Part shown: piece by piece, positions 6,253-14,199 of the stretch
Layout: each line of letters starts with the position of its first letter
Numbering within the stretch: position 1 is the first letter of the stretch
Assembly (NCBI GenBank): GCA_050942615.1
Contig: JBMNNQ010000017.1
Location: 1-21,469, forward strand
Length of the DNA stretch: 21,469 nt
Source: JAAZMI01 sp050942615
GTDB taxonomy: Bacteria; Bacillota; Dethiobacteria; DTU022; UBA8154
Reading direction: 5' to 3'
Made by a program: the position numbers and the translations under genes
The notes under the pieces: generated by a model
Database searches by the model: none
Told to the model about the DNA's origin: nothing
Seen by the model: the letters and a program-made list of their open reading frames with translations, nothing else

Positions 6253-8241
6253 CTACCTGCGAATAAAGGTGACGTGTTCGATCTGATCGCGTTTAGGCAG
6301 GTAGTCTACCTCAAGGCCTAAAATGCGGGCGATGATCCCGGCCGGGACAAAATAGGTGCCTGTTTTTTCTTGCAGGAACAGCGTGCTGATGGGTGTTGTT
6401 ACTGTTTGGCCCTTTTGGGTGTTGGTGGTGGTAAGCTGCAGGGCTGTGCCATCAATAATTATTTCTGTACCCCCCGGGCTTTGCAGGGCAATTTTTTTCA
6501 GGCTGGGGAAGATACTGACTTCTACACCGAAGGCATCATAGAGAAAGTCGACTGGTACGAAGACCCGGCCAAAACAGGTTTCTGGTGCAGGGCTTATTTT
6601 TGCCGGTTGCCCATCCTTAATGTAGCTTTCCTGGCCAATGAAAAGAACGGCTTGTTGAGCGGGTTTTGGTTTTTTGAGAAAAACAGTCTGCAGGTTGTGG
6701 GAAAGCCCCCCGTCTGCGGTGATTCCAACATTATAGCAGCCGTATTTTTCAGCGTTTAAAACAAATTCCGCTTTGCCACGGTCAAAGTCATTTTGTACGG
6801 CTACCTTCAGGCCTGCCGGAGTATCCAGCCGGTAGCCTTTAGTTATTTCCCAGGTTGGCCGGCCTTCTTGGTCGGCCAAGGTTAACTCTACCCGGGCCCT
6901 CAGGTCATCAATTATTATTTCTGGTATAATTTTCACCGGATCGCCGGCTATATAGATGGGTATGCTTTTTTGCAGTCCCTTGCCGGAGCCGATATAGGAA
7001 ACGGTGGCGGTGGCCAGGCCCCCTTTACCCTTTTCTGTTAACAATGCTTTGCCGGCTGCAGCATTTTCCAGCCGTAGCAGATCGGGTCGATCAGTTGAAA
7101 AAATAAGATTGCGCTCCTCGGCCGGCGAAGGAATTTTGGTGATATTGTTTTCCCCGCGGAGGATAACATCCAGTTCTAACCGGCCGGGTCGTGCAGGATC
7201 TTTACTAAGGCGCAGGAAGGGTTCTTCACCTTCCTGTACCGCCAGATCAACACCGGTAACGGCCCCTAATTCCCGTGCACAAACAATGCTGTGGGCGGAA
7301 ACACTGCTTTCCGGCAGGGTGGCTTTGACGACATAATCGCCAATTTTATCTGCTGTGAAGTTTACGACAAAGTTTCCTGCCGGGTTTGCAGTGATGCTGA
7401 AATTTTTTTCGGCCGGCGGAGTTTTTCCCTTGTTGTTGTCAGGCCCGGATATTAAAATTTTCAGCTGTTTTCCAATGTTATTTTCCGCTTGGCAGTCTGC
7501 AGCAACTTTATTGCCGTAAGCGTCTTCAACTGTAAACTCTGCTGCAGCCAGACCACCAGCCTCCAGGAAAAGGCGTTTCTGTGCGGTAAAAAGGGTTGCC
7601 GGGCTGCCGGGGCGGACAGTGACTGCGATTTCGTCTTGAAAAGGGCCTGCCAGAACGCTGTAGCTATAAAAACCGGCTTTGGTTTTTTGCAGCTGCAGGC
7701 GGGCTGTTCCCATGGCATCTAGTGTACAGATCCCGGCTAACTGCGGTTCTCCGCCGTCGAAGGACTCGAAGAAAGCTGCATCCTCGCCGGGCAAAAGTGG
7801 GAACCCGTCTTTTGTTTGCAGGGAAAGAACAAATTTTTCCCCCGCCGTAACCTGCGCCGGTGCCTTTAAATTAAGCAACCCGATCGCCGGTGCTGCAACT
7901 GCTGTTTCTGCAGTTGCTGTCCCTGCAACAACTGCAGGGGCGTTGCTGGTAGTTGAACCGGTTGCAGGCGCTGTGCAATCAGTTTTTATGATTGAATTTG
8001 TGCCGGATGCCGCTTCACTGTTATTTACCGCAGTTGCGGCAGTTGCATCCCCAGGCTTTTCAGTGGAAAAATAGGTGGGCAGGTAATACCTTGCCCCAGT
8101 TGTCTCCAGCCCTGCTCCGGCCAGGGCTTCTGCTGGTGTCCAGGAAATATATAATATGCCCAGGGCCGCTATGGTAATGCAAACAGTTTGCATAACTTTT
8201 CTGTAAAATAAAGCCGAAAAAACATGCAAATAATCCTTCAT
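6253..8241 (-). CDS. Secreted Ig-like/stalk-domain (copper amine oxidase N-terminal-like) protein
   Basis: A 662-residue exported protein, probably bound to the cell wall or envelope. The hydrophobic segment at about residues 17-36 followed by AEALAGAG looks like a signal peptide or anchor. A low-complexity Ala/Thr/Ser-rich linker (about 60-118) follows. Next come beta-rich modules of invasin/Ig type with recurring 'AGxPATLF...DAYGNKV', 'GDYVVKATL' and 'DLLRL' patterns. The last roughly 130 residues (VLFIGQESYIKDGQ to HVTFIRR) match the stalk domain named after the amine oxidase N-terminus (PF07833): FVPVDFLYDAFGVEV and FVPAGIIARILGLEV are its two typical helices. No catalytic residues are seen. 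It is transcribed divergently from the coiled-coil/glycosidase pair. The ribosome site is weak, and an in-frame ATG at 8193 is an alternative start. Confidence 0.78.
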   Translation of the reverse strand: MKDYLHVFSALFYRKVMQTVCITIAALGILYISWTPAEALAGAGLETTGARYYLPTYFSTEKPGDATAATAVNNSEAASGTNSIIKTDCTAPATGSTTSNAPAVVAGTATAETAVAAPAIGLLNLKAPAQVTAGEKFVLSLQTKDGFPLLPGEDAAFFESFDGGEPQLAGICTLDAMGTARLQLQKTKAGFYSYSVLAGPFQDEIAVTVRPGSPATLFTAQKRLFLEAGGLAAAEFTVEDAYGNKVAADCQAENNIGKQLKILISGPDNNKGKTPPAEKNFSITANPAGNFVVNFTADKIGDYVVKATLPESSVSAHSIVCARELGAVTGVDLAVQEGEEPFLRLSKDPARPGRLELDVILRGENNITKIPSPAEERNLIFSTDRPDLLRLENAAAGKALLTEKGKGGLATATVSYIGSGKGLQKSIPIYIAGDPVKIIPEIIIDDLRARVELTLADQEGRPTWEITKGYRLDTPAGLKVAVQNDFDRGKAEFVLNAEKYGCYNVGITADGGLSHNLQTVFLKKPKPAQQAVLFIGQESYIKDGQPAKISPAPETCFGRVFVPVDFLYDAFGVEVSIFPSLKKIALQSPGGTEIIIDGTALQLTTTNTQKGQTVTTPISTLFLQEKTGTYFVPAGIIARILGLEVDYLPKRDQIEHVTFIRR

Positions 8242-8571
8242 TGCTGTTCACAGCCTTTCTGGTTATAAATTCCACACAAACAGCGTAATTCTGTCCTCCA
8301 TATTTTATTAACGTAACAATGCAGTAAAAAGATATGCCGGCAGGGAAATATTTGTTGTTCGGCTTTCATTTTTTAGTGAAAAGGTCCCAGTTTGTTTCTG
8401 AAATTAATCTTTAATTGCCCGCTGCTGACAGGCCTGTTATAATTTAGTCAGCGCGTTTAGTTTCTGTTTAGGTCTGATTTTGTCATTATTTGTTTATCCC
8501 AGCCCGCTACCCTTGTGCAGTTTTGCAGGGGGGGCTTTGAAAACAGGTTGAACTTCAGGAAGGAGAATTTT
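8242..8571. other. Divergent intergenic region
   Basis: Contains the 5' regions of two divergent genes. It holds a good plus-strand sigma-A-type promoter (8415-8443, listed separately). A possible minus-strand -10 (TATAAC) lies near 8270, with a poor -35. The plus-strand leader after the promoter is about 120 bases, long for this window, but I see no recognisable riboswitch in it. Confidence 0.45.
8415..8443 (+). promoter_or_regulatory. Sigma-A-type promoter for the coiled-coil/glycosidase operon
   Basis: TTGCCC at 8415-8420 and TATAAT at 8438-8443 with a 17-base spacer. It lies about 130 bases before the ATG at 8572 and is the best promoter match in the divergent region. Confidence 0.6.
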
Positions 8572-9042
8572 ATGCATGATCAGGATTTAGAACAGCCCCT
8601 GGCTGCCAGGGAACAGGCTGCCAACCGCCGCCAACCTGCAGCTGGGCAAAAGCCGGTCTTATATTTTATGCTGGTTATTCTTTTATGGGTGGGGTTGGTG
8701 GGGGGCGGCTATTTTGCTGTGCAAAGGCAGCTGCAAAGATCGGAACAATTTTTTGCCGGGCAGCTGAACGAGTTGCGGGCGGACAACCAGCGTCTTACCA
8801 CCGAAATTGTAGGCGCCATGCAACTATTTGAACAAGAGCTCAGCGGTTCACGGGTGGAAATGCAACAGCTTCGCCAGGAAATGGAAATGATTCAGGAAGA
8901 ACTGGAACTAACGGGCGAATCACTTACCGGTACCGATGCTACGCGCCAAAGCCTAACCGAACGCATTACTGAACTGGATCGGCAGCTGACCGGTTTGCAG
9001 GAACAACTAAAAAAATTGGAGGCTGCGGTGCGTGCGTTATAA
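8572..9042 (+). CDS. Membrane-anchored coiled-coil protein
   Basis: A 156-residue single-pass protein. A polar N-terminus (about 1-27, Gln/Ala rich) is followed by one membrane segment (about 29-50, VLYFMLVILLWVGLVGGGYF). The rest is a long, heptad-rich helix (QLQRSEQFFAGQLNELRADNQRL, then ERITELDRQLTGLQEQLKKLEAAV) expected to form a coiled coil outside the cell. The start at 8572 is chosen for the AGGAAGGAG just upstream; an ATG-like start at 8515 lacks one. Its last codons overlap the next gene by 11 bases, so the two are coupled and may act together. I do not recognise a named family. A division- or envelope-linked scaffold is possible but unproven. Confidence 0.72.
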   Translation: MHDQDLEQPLAAREQAANRRQPAAGQKPVLYFMLVILLWVGLVGGGYFAVQRQLQRSEQFFAGQLNELRADNQRLTTEIVGAMQLFEQELSGSRVEMQQLRQEMEMIQEELELTGESLTGTDATRQSLTERITELDRQLTGLQEQLKKLEAAVRAL

Positions 9043-10120
9043 ACTTCAGGTTTTTTTCATGCTTTTGCTGGCCCCTTTTTTAGGGATGGGGCTCGCCGGT
9101 GCTCAGTGGCCTCCTTTCCCCTGGAATGAAATGGAAAGCCTGGTACTACAGGATGAAACGTGGCGGGCAGAGGCCGATCAGATTTCAGGCCAGTTGTTGG
9201 CTTTTAAAGAATCGCTAAGGGAGCTTTGCTCTACCGCCGGCAATTCGCAACAGCTGATCAGCATGATCCGCCAGGATGCTCACCGGGAACTGTTGGCTTA
9301 TGAACAGCAGCACGACCGCCTGCAAGATCTGGTCAAGGCCTCTGCTGAACAGCAGCGTGCTTCCGGAGACATGATCGAACTGGTTCTGGCCAACATGCTG
9401 GGTGATCCCGTAGGGCAGACCTTTGGCGAAAATGCTACCATCAAGGTCTATTCCTTGGCAGAGGCGGGTTACCGCGGATATATGGCCAAAGTCAAGTTGC
9501 ACAATTTACAGGCCTTAAAAATGGTGCTGGCCGGCGACACTGTTAAAAGTAAAGGGGAAACAACCAGCGCTGCCGCCAAGCGCACCGGGGCGGCCCTGGC
9601 CATTAACGCCGGAGGTTTTTTTGCCCACGAAGGGCACCTGGTTCCCTTGGGCGCCACGGTGATCGACGGCGAAATAGTTGATTTTTCCAATATTGAAGAC
9701 CTGAGTTTTGTTGGTTTTAACCGCAGCGGCCAGCTTATCGGCGGGCGGATAGAAACCAAAGAACAGATTATGGCGATGGATATTTTGCACGGGGCCAGCT
9801 TTCTGCCCACACTGCTGCAGGGAGGGCAAAAACAGACCATCCCGGCAGCATGGGCCCACACCCGGCATCCCCGCACCCTGATCGGCCACTTTGACAACGG
9901 TGATCTGCTTTTTATTGTTATCGACGGGCGCCGGCAAGGCTGGAGCAATGGCGTAACACTGGAAGAAGCCCAAGAAAAACTGCTGGCATTCAAAGTGCGC
10001 GATGCCTATAATTTAGACGGCGGTGGCTCCAGCACTTTCTACTACGACGGTAAAGTTCTTAACCGCCCTTCCGACGGTGTTGAAAGGCGGGTTGTAACCA
10101 ATTTGGTTGTTTTGCCCTGA
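9032..10120 (+). CDS. Secreted phosphodiester glycosidase family protein (NAGPA domain)
   Basis: Members of this family (PF09992) cleave sugar-phosphodiester bonds, as the mammalian 'uncovering enzyme' does. Here the target would be an extracytoplasmic glycan or teichoic-type polymer. A signal peptide covers about residues 1-24 (FFMLLLAPFLGMGLAGAQ). A helical linker follows (about 40-115), then the catalytic domain with AINAGGFFA, VIDGEIV, PRTLIGHFDNGDLLFIVIDG, GVTLEEAQEKL, the hallmark AYNLDGGGSSTFYYDG, and the final RRVVTNLVV. The start is GTG at 9032, supported by TTGGAGG inside the upstream gene. It forms a coupled pair with the membrane coiled-coil protein. The natural substrate is unknown. 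Confidence 0.86.
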   Translation: MRYKLQVFFMLLLAPFLGMGLAGAQWPPFPWNEMESLVLQDETWRAEADQISGQLLAFKESLRELCSTAGNSQQLISMIRQDAHRELLAYEQQHDRLQDLVKASAEQQRASGDMIELVLANMLGDPVGQTFGENATIKVYSLAEAGYRGYMAKVKLHNLQALKMVLAGDTVKSKGETTSAAAKRTGAALAINAGGFFAHEGHLVPLGATVIDGEIVDFSNIEDLSFVGFNRSGQLIGGRIETKEQIMAMDILHGASFLPTLLQGGQKQTIPAAWAHTRHPRTLIGHFDNGDLLFIVIDGRRQGWSNGVTLEEAQEKLLAFKVRDAYNLDGGGSSTFYYDGKVLNRPSDGVERRVVTNLVVLP

Positions 10121-10160
10121 GCTTTGTTGGCAGTTAGCAGTTGCTGTAAGTTATTAATCC

Positions 10161-10196
10161 CGCATGTTAACACTGTAAACTGTTAACTACCATGCG
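10161..10196. promoter_or_regulatory. Inverted repeat upstream of galU
   Basis: CGCATG-TTAACA (10161-10172) pairs with TGTTAA-CATGCG (10181-10186 and 10191-10196), with a CTAC bulge on the right arm and an 8-base loop. It lies 31 bases before galU. No U-tract follows, so it is not a standard terminator; an operator or an RNA hairpin is possible. Confidence 0.4.
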
Positions 10197-10227
10197 TAGG
10201 CAGATGATAGATTGAAGGGGTGAACAG

Positions 10228-11190
10228 ATGTCTGGTATAAAAAAAGTGAAAAAAGCAGTTATTCCGGCAGCAGGCTTGGGAACCCGTTTTTTACCGGCTA
10301 CCAAAGCTCAACCCAAGGAAATGCTTCCGGTTGTGGACAAGCCGACCATTCAATACGTGGTGGAAGAGGCTGTGGCTGCCGGCATTGAGGATATTTTGAT
10401 TATAACTGGGCGGGGCACGCGGGCGATTGAAGATCATTTTGATTATAGTGTGGAATTAGAGGCGCTTTTGGCTGAAAAGGGGCGGCAGGCAGAGTTGCAG
10501 ATGATCCGGGCTATTCCTGAAATGGCGCAGATCTACTATGTGCGGCAAAAGGAGCCCTTAGGGCTGGGGCACGCTGTCTACTGTGCCCGGAAATTTGTTG
10601 GGCAGGAGCCTTTTGCGGTGTTATTAGGGGATGATCTGATAAACAGTGCAGTGCCCTGCATTGGGCAGCTAATGGCAATTCATGCTAAAAAAGGCGGAAC
10701 GGTGCTGGGTGTGCAGCCGGTAGCCTGGCAGGCGGTACATAAATATGGTATTGTCAAAGGTACTGCGGGGATAGACCCGGGAGCAGAAGGAGCAGGGGAA
10801 AGCAATGTGCAAGAAAACAGGGCGGATAAGAACCATGCAGGGAACGACAAGGGGGATCAGGGCCGGCTTTACCGGGTTAAGGGCCTTGTGGAGAAACCAG
10901 CCCGTGCGGAAGCACCCTCCAATTTGGCTGTGTTGGGCCGCTATATTTTGAATCCTGAAATATTTGACGTTTTGGCACGCACCAGGCCGGGGGCCGGGGG
11001 AGAAGTTCAGCTGACAGATGCCCTGCACGAACTGGCCGCCGCCCAACCGGTCTGGGCCTATTCCTTTGTGGGCAAACGCTACGACGTAGGTGACAAACTA
11101 GGTTTTCTGCAGGCCAGCATCGAATATGCACTACAAAGGGACGATCTTGCCCTTGACTTGGCCGCCTACTTACACCGCCTGGCAAAGTAA
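10228..11190 (+). CDS. galU: UTP--glucose-1-phosphate uridylyltransferase
   Basis: Makes UDP-glucose from UTP and glucose-1-phosphate in the cytoplasm, for envelope glycans and glycolipids. The family signatures are all present: AAGLGTRFLPATKAQPKEMLPVVDKP (residues 14-39, nucleotide loop), LLGDDL (132-137), LVEKP, GEVQLTDAL and GKRYDVGDKLGFLQA. The start ATG has GGGGTG 6 bases upstream. At 320 residues it is about 30 longer than usual. The excess lies at about residues 180-212, between KYGIVKG and LYRVKGLVEKP. It is a Gly/Ala/Asp/Asn/Glu-rich hydrophilic segment where relatives have a short turn, and it is in frame and probably a surface loop. Catalytic residues are unaffected. Confidence 0.95.
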   Translation: MSGIKKVKKAVIPAAGLGTRFLPATKAQPKEMLPVVDKPTIQYVVEEAVAAGIEDILIITGRGTRAIEDHFDYSVELEALLAEKGRQAELQMIRAIPEMAQIYYVRQKEPLGLGHAVYCARKFVGQEPFAVLLGDDLINSAVPCIGQLMAIHAKKGGTVLGVQPVAWQAVHKYGIVKGTAGIDPGAEGAGESNVQENRADKNHAGNDKGDQGRLYRVKGLVEKPARAEAPSNLAVLGRYILNPEIFDVLARTRPGAGGEVQLTDALHELAAAQPVWAYSFVGKRYDVGDKLGFLQASIEYALQRDDLALDLAAYLHRLAK

Positions 11191-11238
11191 CAGGGGGCCA
11201 GGGTGGTAATAATTCTTATATTTGCGGGGTAATAGTCT

Positions 11239-11919
11239 ATGCTGGGGACGTTGGTAAATGTTGCCGCCATCCTTATTGGGGCACTATTGGGCCATTTATT
11301 AAAGGCAGGGCTGCCTGAAAGGATTAAAGGCATTGTTCTGCAGGCCGTTGGGCTGTCGACATTTTTGATTGCCTTGAAAATGGTTTTGGAAGGGCGCAAC
11401 GTTTTAATTATTTTCGGCAGCCTGCTGGCAGGTGCAGTTACCGGGGAGCTTCTGATGTTGGAAGAAAGGTTGCAAAAATGGGGTATGTTCCTGCAGCGGC
11501 GTTTTTCTTCCTCAGATGGAGGTACCTTTACGCAGGGTTTTGTCACGGCCAGCCTGCTGTACTGTGTGGGGGCCATGGCCGTAATGGGTTCCCTGGAAAG
11601 CGGTTTGACGGGGAACCACGCCACCCTGTTTGCCAAAGCCGTTCTGGACGGCATTTCTGCCATTATGCTTACTGCCAGCCTCGGCCTGGGAGTTGCTTTT
11701 TCAGCACTTCCTGTTTTTCTTTATCAGGGGGGGATCACAGTTTTAGCCGGTTCCCTGCGCTATTTTCTTACAGAGGCGGTAATGGCTGAAATGACCGCCA
11801 CCGGCGGTCTTTTAATTTTAGGGATTAGCCTCAATATCCTGGAAATAAAAGAAATTAAGGTAGGCAACCTTTTGCCCGCCCTGCTTTACGCCTTCATCCT
11901 GGCCCTTATTTTCAGCTAA
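11239..11919 (+). CDS. DUF554 family membrane protein
   Basis: A 226-residue membrane protein with about seven hydrophobic segments, starting MLGTLVNVAAILIGALLG. The order 'GTxxNxxxIxxGxxxG', then GLSTFLIALKM, then GSLLAGAVTGELLMLEERL is characteristic of DUF554 (the YdfK/YqgA type). TASLLYCVGAMAVMGSLESGLTGN matches the conserved middle of the family. Function is unknown. It follows galU by 48 bases on the same strand, so it may be co-transcribed, but no functional link is evident. Confidence 0.85.
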   Translation: MLGTLVNVAAILIGALLGHLLKAGLPERIKGIVLQAVGLSTFLIALKMVLEGRNVLIIFGSLLAGAVTGELLMLEERLQKWGMFLQRRFSSSDGGTFTQGFVTASLLYCVGAMAVMGSLESGLTGNHATLFAKAVLDGISAIMLTASLGLGVAFSALPVFLYQGGITVLAGSLRYFLTEAVMAEMTATGGLLILGISLNILEIKEIKVGNLLPALLYAFILALIFS

Positions 11920-11949
11920 AAAAACGCAACAAACGCAAAGCAGCGGGCC

Positions 11950-12000
11950 GGGGTGGGGGTGTCAAGGGGCCGGTTCTCCCGGCACATAAATGTCCCCTGT
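11950..12000. repeat. Dispersed GGTGTCAAGG..CCGGTTCTC-type element
   Basis: GC-rich non-coding stretch reading GGTGTCAAGGGGCCGGTTCTC, then ACATAAATGTCCCC. It contains a GCCGG/CCGGC hairpin and resembles short intergenic repeats with a GGGACGGTTCTC core that I recall from clostridial genomes. Similar cores occur near 5389, 5731 and 15707. Confidence 0.4.
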
Positions 12001-12161
12001 TTGCCCCCCTTCGTTTGGCTGACGTTTGGGGCGCCGTTTTGGAAAGGTTTCGGTTTGGTTCCGCAGCTGCTTTTTATGTGGTAGAATTAAAAGTGTCTGT
12101 TGAAAGGTAGTCTTTACTGGTGGCGGGGATTGCTTTTGCCGGTGCTACAGGGGGGAATGTT

Positions 12162-13106
12162 TTGAAGATCAGGGAGCGACGGCCGGTGGAAATTTTGCAG
12201 GAAACTTCCCGCAGCAGCTTTATACAGCAGGCAGGGGCGATGTTCAGCCTGCTACGGCCCCGGCAGTGGACAAAAAACCTGTTTCTTTTGGCCGGACTGG
12301 TGTTTTCCGGCAACCTTTTTTGCCCGCCCCTGTTCGGCCGGGCAGTGCTGGCCCTGGTGGCCTTTTGCCTCCTTTCTGGTGCAGTTTACATTATCAATGA
12401 TATTGTCGACATAGAAGAAGACCGGAAGCATGCCCGCAAACGCCGACGGCCTTTGGCTGCGGGCCGGGTGCAGGTGGGACCGGCCCGGGTTATTTTTCTG
12501 CTGTTGTTGGCAGTTTCTTTTTCCTTGGCCCTTGTCCTGGGCAAGTATTTCCTGCTGGTGGCAGCGCTTTATTTTTTGCTGGTTACAGGTTATTCACTGT
12601 ATTTTAAACATATTGTTATTTTAGACGTTTTTGCTGTGGCCGGCGGGTTTCTGCTGCGGGTTGTGGCCGGCGGGGTGGCTGTTGGCGTTCGCATCTCGCC
12701 TTGGTTGCTAATCTGCACGTTGCTACTGGCCCTTTTCCTTGCGCTTACCAAGCGCCGGCAGGAATATATTGTTTTGGGAACAGGCGGCAAGGAGCACCGC
12801 CGGGTACTGGCCGACTATTCCGTGGCCTATCTCGACCAGCTGATTGCTGTCGTGACGGCGGCAACGATCATGGCTTATTCCCTCTACACTTTTACAGCCA
12901 GTCCCACGCAGGACCTGATGTTGACCATCCCCTTTGTAATCTATGGCATTTTCCGCTACCTTTTTCTGGTGCATCAAAAATCCCTGGGCGGCAGCCCCGA
13001 AGAGGTGTTGCTTCAGGACAGGCCTTTGGGTGTGAGCATCTTACTTTGGGCGCTGGCCTGTGTATTTCTTCTCTACGCCCGGCCCGGCCTGATCGCCCTG
13101 CTATGA
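12162..13106 (+). CDS. UbiA-family prenyltransferase (decaprenyl-phosphate phosphoribosyltransferase-like)
   Basis: Membrane enzyme of the UbiA superfamily. The closest pattern I know is decaprenyl-phosphate 5-phosphoribosyltransferase, which joins PRPP to a polyprenyl phosphate. Visible are LLRPRQWTKNLF, the Mg/diphosphate motif NDIVDIEEDRKHARKRRRPLAAG, and the second motif region ILDVFAVAGGFLLRVVAGGVAVGVRISPW then ALTKRRQE. About eight or nine hydrophobic helices are visible. The start is uncertain. TTG at 12162 has a GGGGGG upstream; GTG at 12120 would add 14 residues; ATG at 12240 would give the usual family length. It is grouped with a flippase-like protein and a DUF362 protein. The partner oxidases known from mycobacteria (DprE1/E2) are not in this window, so the product is uncertain. 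Confidence 0.82.
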   Translation: MKIRERRPVEILQETSRSSFIQQAGAMFSLLRPRQWTKNLFLLAGLVFSGNLFCPPLFGRAVLALVAFCLLSGAVYIINDIVDIEEDRKHARKRRRPLAAGRVQVGPARVIFLLLLAVSFSLALVLGKYFLLVAALYFLLVTGYSLYFKHIVILDVFAVAGGFLLRVVAGGVAVGVRISPWLLICTLLLALFLALTKRRQEYIVLGTGGKEHRRVLADYSVAYLDQLIAVVTAATIMAYSLYTFTASPTQDLMLTIPFVIYGIFRYLFLVHQKSLGGSPEEVLLQDRPLGVSILLWALACVFLLYARPGLIALL

Positions 13107-13189
13107 TGAAAAGTAAACATGTTGGATGCCGAAAAAAAACAGCAGCAGCGCCAGCGTTGTTCCGAATCATTTTGTAAGGAAAGGCAAAC

Positions 13190-14149
13190 ATGAGGGAGCT
13201 TGCGGTTAAATATAAAAAGCCTTTCTGGGCGGGGATTGCTGCCGGGTTGGCGGTAATCGCCGTGCTGCTAATCCTGGGGGACCTGCGCGGGGTCACCGGT
13301 ATGTTTAAAGTTTTTGACCGGCGCTATCTGCCGGCAATCCTTCTTTTGGCGCCTTTGAATTATTTTTTCCGCTATCTCAAATGGAACTACTACCTGCAGC
13401 GAATGGGTTTGCACCCGGAGGCTAAAATGAACAGGCTGATTTTTTTAAGCGGCCTGGCAATGACGATTACCCCCGCGAAGGCCGGGGAGCTTTTAAAGTG
13501 CTACCTGCTGAAAGAACATATCGAGGCGCCGGTCAGCGTTACAGCTTCTATCGTGCTGGCAGAAAGGCTTAGTGACGGGCTGTCCATGGTTTTGCTGGCT
13601 GCGGCCGGCTTGTTGGCCTTTCCCTACGGGCAGTATGCTTTGCTAACTGTTTTTATTCTGTTAATCTTTGCCATAGCTGTTTTTCACTATGAAGGTTTTT
13701 TCCAATACCTGCTGTTGCTGTTGGAAAAAAGGGGTCTGGCCTGGGGGCAAAAAATTGCCGTTTTTTTAGGAGAATTTCTGCAAACAGCACGCCGGCTTTT
13801 TACCCTGCCGGCCCTGCTATTTGCCGTGGGCATCGGGGTGCTTTCCTGGGGTTTGGAAGGCTTCGTAATTTTTTTGGCTGTCCGGGCGCTGGGCGGTTCA
13901 ATACCCATTTTAACCTCCATTTTTGTGGTTTCCTTTTCCTCTATTGTGGGGGCCCTTTCCTTTCTCCCGGGAGGGCTGGGGGCGGCAGAGGGCAGCATTA
14001 TGGCCCTGCTGCTTTTGGCGGGCTTGGGCAAAGAAATGGCTGCAGCTGCTACATTGGTGACCCGGTTTTCAACGCTGTGGCTGGGGGTTTTGGTCGGCAT
14101 TATCGGTTTTTATTTGGCCCAGCGGGAGCTGTTTAAAACCGCAGGCTGA
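13190..14149 (+). CDS. Flippase-like membrane protein (lysylphosphatidylglycerol synthase TM-type, YbhN/UPF0104 family)
   Basis: A 319-residue membrane protein with about eight hydrophobic segments. ITPAKAGELLKCYLL, VLAERLSDGLSMV and SFLPGGLGAAEGSIMALLL are the conserved positions of PF03706, the membrane half of lysylphosphatidylglycerol synthases and of many stand-alone lipid-linked transporters. There is no aminoacyl-transfer domain, so it is not MprF. AAGGAAAGG lies 5 bases before the ATG. Next to a UbiA-type enzyme it could move or use a polyprenyl-linked intermediate; that is inference from context only. Confidence 0.8.
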   Translation: MRELAVKYKKPFWAGIAAGLAVIAVLLILGDLRGVTGMFKVFDRRYLPAILLLAPLNYFFRYLKWNYYLQRMGLHPEAKMNRLIFLSGLAMTITPAKAGELLKCYLLKEHIEAPVSVTASIVLAERLSDGLSMVLLAAAGLLAFPYGQYALLTVFILLIFAIAVFHYEGFFQYLLLLLEKRGLAWGQKIAVFLGEFLQTARRLFTLPALLFAVGIGVLSWGLEGFVIFLAVRALGGSIPILTSIFVVSFSSIVGALSFLPGGLGAAEGSIMALLLLAGLGKEMAAAATLVTRFSTLWLGVLVGIIGFYLAQRELFKTAG

Positions 14150-14199
14150 AGCTTGACAGTTTTTGGTTCAAAAACTAGATGAGGTGAGGAGTTATCAGC

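Noticed and set aside
8450..8571. Riboswitch in the long leader of the coiled-coil/glycosidase operon
   Set aside because: No recognisable conserved riboswitch core or terminator/anti-terminator pair could be seen.
13190..14149. MprF (lysylphosphatidylglycerol synthase)
   Set aside because: Only the membrane half is present; the cytoplasmic aminoacyl-transfer domain is absent.
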